Below are positions 58,446 through 64,000 of a DNA stretch of 64,000 nt, in pieces. Each line of letters opens with the position of its first letter. Within the stretch, counting starts at the first letter, position 1. Where the stretch lies: the NCBI GenBank assembly GCA_014843695.1, contig CM026401.1, forward strand, positions 52,227,320 to 52,291,319. Reading direction: 5' to 3'. The notes beneath the pieces are model-generated. The model ran no database searches. It was not told the origin of the DNA and was given only the letters and a program-made list of their open reading frames with translations. The DNA comes from Archivesica marissinica. Lineage: Eukaryota > Mollusca > Bivalvia > Venerida > Vesicomyidae. Both the position numbers and the translations under genes were made by a program.

Positions 58446-59554
58446 TTACACTGTATTCTGATATGAAACCAGATTATTAAAATGGTAACAGGCGCCGTAT
58501 TAATGTCGATATTGTTTGCTATATACAATATATTAGATTTTCTACAATAATTCACCAACATTCATTCGTATATCCAAATTACGGATATAAGTTACCATGT
58601 ACTATTGAATAGTGTTTAAATAATACTGAGTATGGTCCATGTATTTGCTGTTGTAGACAATCTGGAAGTATGAACTTATACCTTGATATTCTCGACAATA
58701 TAGCATCAAATCACCACTTTACGAGTAGTTTCATGATGAAAGGGACGCCTGTGTAAACAGTCCACTGTCATAGCAAACATTTTTGCATGACATGTCTCAT
58801 TGTTGCCTAATCCGCTGATCCAGAAAGAGAATTCCAATTCGAAGTTAATATTTGTTTTTAAAGATGAAAGCATAAAATAATAGGAAGGTTGTAGTTGCAA
58901 ATGAAGTAAATATTAAAGCCGTTTACTGAACTGGATTGAGTAGAACTTAGTTGAGACAATCCCGACTGTGACCATTGAGAACATTGATGACTATTGTATC
59001 GATTATGATGACTAATCAGTTATAGCTTTAATTTATTAACTCACTTTATTACATACATATGCATGAAGAGCACAACTGAACAGACACAATGTTGTTGTCT
59101 CCACCGCATAAATGCAATACAATACAATACAATCAATGTATGTATTAAATACCAGTCAGACAGCTTATGTTTTGCCATATGTGCTTTCTTCATTTATCAT
59201 AATAATCAAGCTAATAACATATGTATTATCATTGTGTGCATTACTTAGGGCATGTGAAGAGCAATCTGAGCAGCACTTATACAGCTGTGGAACAGTATAT
59301 TATTACCCTTTAATTGACAAATACATGTAGTACAATGTTTCTGTTTTAGGCCGATAGTGTTACCAATACCCGTGGGCAAGGAGCTACATACACAATACAT
59401 ATATCGGAATCAATTCCAATTCTATATGCATGTCATTTAAGGATATATTTTCCATAGACAGTTCAAAGGAAATGATGCACTTTCAATGAAGTTATCTGTA
59501 TAGTGCATCAGATCATACTTTCGAAGTACAGTGTACTAGTAATCCAATCAAATC
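58446..59554. other. No recognisable feature
   Basis: Low-copy DNA. A minus frame at 58706-58900 and plus frames near 59063-59330 have no motif. A short aatac repeat lies near 59117. Confidence 0.5.
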
Positions 59555-60440
59555 ATGAGTAACCCAAGATTGTATTTCAATATAAGAAATATAGCGGCCC
59601 ATCCTGTTTATAAAGATATGCTTCGAGAGGTACAGACGGGATAGTTGACTCAGAAACTGGCGATTATTGTAACTTATGTTTGGGTCCAGACAGCTGAGTG
59701 ACGCCTGATTTACTAGAGAGCAACGCTAAGCGTTGAAAATAACTGATTCAGATGCAGATTCTATGGGCACTTTTAATGTCAATGATTTTGACTGATGTGA
59801 GGTATAGCCACAGTTCACACTCATAAAGGGATGTCGACACGACTTCTCTCATATATAGGTTTGTGAGACTGGATTGGTTTAGATTCCCAGATCTAACTAC
59901 ACTTTTGGAAATGTTCAGGTGGGTACCTCGGTGTTTGATACATGTCGAGTGCATATTGTTGTTTAATGAAAAGAACATGTTACAAATAAAGCCAAGGTGA
60001 GTATATTGCATGTCTTCAATGATATTTTGATCACAAAGTTTCCATGACCTACCAGATTGGTCAAACTCGTATCTATTATACAAAACGACAGAGCATTTCT
60101 TGGCATTGTATTCAAATCTCCATTTCAAGGAATATTCATAACACATGTGTGGCTTCTGGCCTAGTCCGTAGTTGGCCATGAAGAATAGAATCATGTCATT
60201 AGCAACGATGGGACTGCAAATATTATAATTATACATGCAAACCCTAGCTTAGATGTTTCTAACTCCTGCATAGGGTCGTTTAAATCAAGTAAGAAAATAA
60301 GTGGGGAACTATCTCCTCCCTGTCTGATACCATGCACGATGGGGAACCAGTCCGACGCGAACGATTGATTGCGGACATAACTATTCATGTTACTATGAAT
60401 GGCTACACATGTTCTGAATGGACAATGAGCCCACACAGCG
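59555..60440 (-). pseudogene. Broken LINE reverse transcriptase, second family
   Basis: Minus-strand frame 60436-60191 reads SDWFPIVHGIRQGGDSSPL, the RQG...SP motif that precedes the catalytic loop. A frameshift near 60230 leads into frame 60236-59748 with SPIVANDMILF. Here the first catalytic Asp of the ADD box is Asn. Then follow SLKWRFEYNAKKCSVVLYN, GDQ-like CDQNIIEDMQYTHLGF and a Cys-Glu-Leu-Trp thumb motif. After TGA at 59750-59748 and a further frame change, FLSQLSRLYLSKHIFINRM continues the family's C-terminal region to about 59560. This architecture is common in molluscan LINE copies as I recall. Frameshifts, a stop and the lost catalytic residue make it inactive. Sequence up to 60640 may be more of the same but is not certain. 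Confidence 0.85.
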
Positions 60441-60640
60441 CAGGTGAAATTGAGATATTAAGATATACATTGCTGATAGGACTGTGTATAGGAGAATTTA
60501 GGATATGGACCGCTACATACCCAGCCTCATAGACGATGTTCCAGTTAATACAGTTTGTACCACTGTAACAGTAACCAGCATCATGCATACTAATAGTACC
60601 CAAATAGACAACCCAAAACTGGTCGATGGTTAGAAACATT

Positions 60641-61270
60641 TAGACTGTGATCGTCTATGATATCGCAATACTTACCACAATTGGAGTTGTTCTCAAATAT
60701 GGTCGATCAAACTTTCTGGTTGACCATCTTATGATATAAATGTTGAGTTAGCGCCCATATAAAATGGTAGAGCTAGTACATATTTCAAATAAATTTGAAT
60801 CATTTAAAAGATTTTAAAAAATAAATGCATATGTGTGAATATGTCAACTGTTGCACAAATTTCGAGTTGAAATCGCCTAGAATGACAACTGTACCATACC
60901 CTGATTATATATAGCATAACAGAACAGAACATAAGTTTATTCATGACGTATGCATAGTACATAGTCATAATATATACATATAATTACAAATAAATAAACA
61001 AGTGATCAATAAAGCTATCGTACAGCTACTGTAATCTAATTTAATATAATATAACATAGCATAATGTTTATTGGCATTAAATAGCACAAGTATATGTAGT
61101 TTGACAAATAGTGAAATACATGATACAGTTTTCTGAGAAGTTTGAATATATCAGTTAAACAATTAATTGAGGAACAGGTAGATATAATTGCTGCACTGTT
61201 CGTGTATTTATGTACTACCTATGCTGTATTTCTTAAGCAAAATGCAAAAAAAGATATATTTCCGAGATTG
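60641..61270. other. AT-rich DNA with possible retroelement tails
   Basis: On the minus strand, gaataaacttatgttctgtt at about 60932-60951 and ccaataaacattatgctatg at about 61056-61075 look like polyadenylation-type ends with short repeated tails. No coding remnant precedes them. Confidence 0.4.
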
Positions 61271-61620
61271 TTCTATCTATCTATCTTCCGCTAATGTCGA
61301 ACCCTTCGCGGGGACGTAGACATGTTGCGCGTCAAAAACCGCAAAGAAGTTAAAAGTATGAGTAGATAAAAGTATAATTTAAGAAGGTAATGAAAATAAG
61401 TTGTGGTAAAAGTTTAAAAGCATCTGCGCAGAACAACTAGGGACTGGCATGTTCAATATGGCAAACTGCCGTATTGAATTGCTCTATGGTAGGGAGATGG
61501 ACAACGTCAGGAGGGAGGTAGATTGTAGATTGTTCTTGGAAAAAAGGAAAACTTGTAGTAGTCTGTAGTTGCTGTAATTAACCTATAGCCTAAGGATGGC
61601 AATGGCGAGCAGGACGGGAG
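61271..61620 (-). pseudogene. LINE C-terminal remnant with 3' tail shared by SINE-B
   Basis: On the minus strand one frame reads DYYKFSFFPRTI. A second frame then reads LPPDVVHLPTIEQFNTAV and ends at TAG (61439-61437). This is the conserved C-terminal segment of jockey/CR1-like polyproteins, split by a frameshift near 61525. About 100 bp downstream the 3' end reads aacatgtctacgtccccgcg, aagggttcgacatta, then a short gata repeat. That is the SINE-B tail. The polyprotein upstream is unrecognisable. Confidence 0.75.
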
Positions 61621-62343
61621 AGTGGAACTAACTAACTGTTGACATTGTTTAGGGATTTATTTTGACATGCGTTATTCGAATAAACACTATGTATTTGTAC
61701 AATGCGGACATCAGTAAGAGATAACGGCGTGATGATCTTATTAAGTTTTATATGTCGGAGAATCCTTTCCCGAATGTTCTGTTGGTAGTTGCGAACAGTT
61801 ATTATCTACATACCTAATGTGTTAATAAAGTGCACACGTTTTATCAAGTAACCAGTGTTCAGGAATACTTGTAACTAAGGACGATGGAATATGGCGAGGT
61901 GCATGTACGTGTATTACATCTCGATCTTGTAATTAACACACGTACGAGGTGTAGTTCACGCACTGTGTCTCCTAGGAAACATGTCGTTGACGTAAGTTTC
62001 ACAACTCTATGATCGAAATTCATTAACATATATTACCGTACCGGCGATACAGATATGTATTAATCTTTTGTCATGCAAATCAAAACAAAAACAATATTAC
62101 AATCAACAACGAAACTAATACGTTTTATATCATATATTTCAATACTAATAACGTACAAGTTTGCTCTTTTGTACAATTCCATGTCACTGCCTGTTTTTAC
62201 TGTTTAATTGCTATAAACATGTGGTCACTGTTTTATGCACAAAATAATACATTTTAGTTCACTAATAAATGTCTATGTTTCATTGGAAAGCATAATATAT
62301 AACATGCTTTGGAGCTATAACGCATATCGATAACTACACAGTC
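61621..62343. other. No recognisable feature
   Basis: Low-copy DNA. It may include more decayed 5' sequence of the neighbouring LINE, but nothing can be read. Confidence 0.5.
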
Positions 62344-62412
62344 AACGAGAGTGATTATTATAAGTTTCTAAAACTTGCTTCGCAATTGTTGTAAAATAAA
62401 TAAAGTTTAAAT
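62344..62412 (+). mobile_element. SINE-C/D tail fragment
   Basis: Only the 3' module is present: aacgagagtgattattataa, aacttgcttcgcaattgttg, aaataaataaagttt. As the tail is shared by SINE-C and SINE-D, the family cannot be decided. Confidence 0.8.
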
Positions 62413-62844
62413 CAAAATAAAACCAAAACATCGCAAAAGATTGTTTTAAATTTAGAATGTAAAGCATAAGTGTGTGCTGGTCCGGTTAATGCAGGTGCTT
62501 ACATGGAATACTGTCACGTGTAATGTGGTGTACGTAACTCAAGCTGGCGTCTGAACAATAACTGCCATATGGGAATTTGAAAATCGCGTTTATGGCTAAA
62601 CGACTGAACGGAATAAAATATCCTTGAAATTGTGTAGGGTAGCTTGTTTATAGATATGCAGATTTGTGCAGGTATTTATTTTACGATTACTGCTTTACAA
62701 ATACTCTGTTCAGGCAAAAGTTGGGGTTCGTGAGTGGTATCGGACATAGTTTAGTCCTTTCAACTAATTAAATTGTATAGCCTTAATTGCAGTAGCTGAA
62801 CGACAAATTGATAGTTAGATGTAAATGTGTGTTGCGTTCTAATT

Positions 62845-62891
62845 ATTCTGAAGCATTTTGACATTTATTCAAATGTCAAAATAATTCAGAA
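62845..62891. repeat. Hairpin-forming inverted repeat
   Basis: attttgacattt (62855-62866) and aaatgtcaaaat (62871-62882) are perfectly complementary around a 4-base loop. After a small internal mismatch the arms extend with ttctgaa and ttcagaa. There is no T run suggesting a terminator, and the role is unknown. Confidence 0.85.
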
Positions 62892-63093
62892 CCTCTTCTT
62901 CTTAATCCCGACAATGAGTACCACTTCAAACAGACAAAAATTTAAAAAACCCGTTTAGAAAGTGAATTTAGTATGATGGTTGGTTAGGTCGAAATAAAGT
63001 GACGCGTACGCGTCTCAATGCTGAAATGTGACAAGAATAAGCTAGATGCGAAAACAATTTTACGACTTTATAGTCGACACAAAAAAACGTTTT

Positions 63094-63238
63094 TAAATTT
63101 ATTTTACAACGATTGCGAAGCAGGTTTTAACAACTTATATTAATCACTCTTGTTGGCGCGGATGAAAGCGTAAATGTGGTCATTCGGTTCGGAGGAAACC
63201 GGAGTACCCGGAGAAAACCCACCTGTCCGATCTGGCGA
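63094..63238 (-). mobile_element. SINE-C, minus strand, 5' truncated
   Basis: Tail aaatttattttacaacgatt, gcgaagcaggttttaacaac; body ggcgcggatgaaagcgtaaa, ggaggaaaccggagtacccg, ccacctgtccgatctggcga; then it stops. Confidence 0.88.
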
Positions 63239-63369
63239 TACAGGTTTATTTGAGCGTGGCGACTTATTTTGCTCACATCTCAGCATAAAAACCCAACCAC
63301 CATAAAGAAGAGATGTAGCGAATATTCAATTTACAATTAGAATACTCAATTTAATGAGTTCTTGTATCT

Positions 63370-63503
63370 GTTAACAAGTACTTGGTGCACCAACCCCCGT
63401 AATAAACTGCCACGGTCTGAGAGGGGTCGAGCCCGTGACCATCAGTGATGATAGGTTACAATGGTAATCAAGTCAGCGACCTTAACCACTCGACCACATA
63501 GGT
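63370..63503 (-). mobile_element. SINE-G with intact Ser/Leu-type tRNA-like head
   Basis: Minus strand: tatgtggtcgagtggttaag (A box), gtcgctgacttgattaccat with loop cttgatt, then a long variable stretch, B-box-like cgggctcgacccc, then ccgtggcagtttattacggg and gttggtgcaccaagtacttg. It shows the unexpanded state of the segment that forms the 18-copy array at 14664. The shared tail is missing. Confidence 0.85.
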
Positions 63504-64000
63504 GGATAATTTAACGATAAATCGCATGGAAGAGAACTAGCGATGTTCCATTATCAATTTAACGATAAATCACATGGAACGAGTAAAGAGGCAGTCAGAG
63601 TTTTCCTAAAAAAACATGTTTCAATTTCACTTCCGCGTTCATTAATACCCTAATTTGGTGTGTACGCTAAGACCATGCACACACGTCTGGGTTAGATTGA
63701 ATTAATTTAAATTAATGCATTTCAAGATTGTTTTTTGTTGTCTTCACAATGTTGAGAATTTCGAAGTTGAAACGGTAGATATAGATGAAATGCATGTTGC
63801 TATATCCAACAGGATTGGAGTAGAACAACTGGATATAGGTGTTTGGTGTTAGTACCGTACAAGTAAACTATCCAGATTATAAACGTGGAGGAGCACCTCT
63901 GGCTGTAACGTAAAGTGAACCTAGCACCCACAAGAATTGCAGATAAGGAAATTACACTCGAGGTGGTTGAAGATGCGTTCAAAGAACGTGATATTTAATT
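63504..64000. other. Low-copy DNA, possible coding scrap at the end
   Basis: In the last 130 bases one plus frame (63933-63995) reads RIADKEITLEVVEDAFKERD and then stops. The stretch from about 63756 reads ENFEVETVDIDEMHVAIS in another frame. These look protein-like but are too short and broken to name. They could be a decayed exon or transposon. Confidence 0.3.

Overview
The window looks like animal (metazoan) nuclear DNA. It is AT-rich, has no operons and no intact host gene I can recognise. It is packed with tRNA-derived SINEs, decayed non-LTR retrotransposons (LINEs), small inverted-repeat DNA elements (MITEs) and long tandem arrays. The LINE and SINE types fit a lophotrochozoan, most likely a mollusc. 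That is an inference from family resemblance; no search was run.

Layout. 1-8188: two arrays of a 19-bp unit, each followed by the same 223-bp flank, the second flank running into a SINE. 8291-11930: dense SINEs of several families plus a hAT-like MITE. 11929-13332: a 41/46-bp array. 13500-15934: a LINE 3' end and nested SINEs, one of which (SINE-G) has an internal 37-bp minisatellite. 16131-26957: a 10.8-kb array of a 66-bp unit. 26967-27331: tandem copies of a tRNA-like fragment. 28641-29540: a 67-bp array. 29771-33372: SINEs and low-copy DNA. 33373-38036: a 42-bp array with a duplicated flank and a captured, broken LINE reverse transcriptase. 39002-43507: 4.5 kb with nothing recognisable. 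43508-43668: a fold-back element. 43896-48000: abutting 27-bp and 40-bp arrays. 48750-64000: low-copy DNA with SINEs, three MITEs with TTAA-type ends, a small AT-rich 40-bp array, and two LINE remnants on the minus strand.

Tandem arrays add up to about 28.7 kb, some 45% of the window. The very long open frames in them (over 2000 codons in 1-6240) are by-products of stop-free repeat units and should not be called genes. The only protein-coding matter I can identify is dead retrotransposon sequence. Two short exon-like stretches (57061-57248 minus, 58074-58266 plus) are the best, weak, candidates for host coding sequence.

The pieces form an ecosystem rather than a pathway. tRNA-like heads (Thr-, Arg-, Glu/Leu- and Ser/Leu-like) are joined to a small set of shared 3' tails. 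One tail (SINE-B) matches the 3' end of a LINE remnant in the same window (61271-61620), which points to the partner that mobilised it. Four insertions keep clear 12-16-bp target-site duplications, and a fifth has a 22-bp one. Several arrays show higher-order periodicity or start inside mobile elements. The most interesting content is therefore how repeats are born and spread here, not a new protein system.
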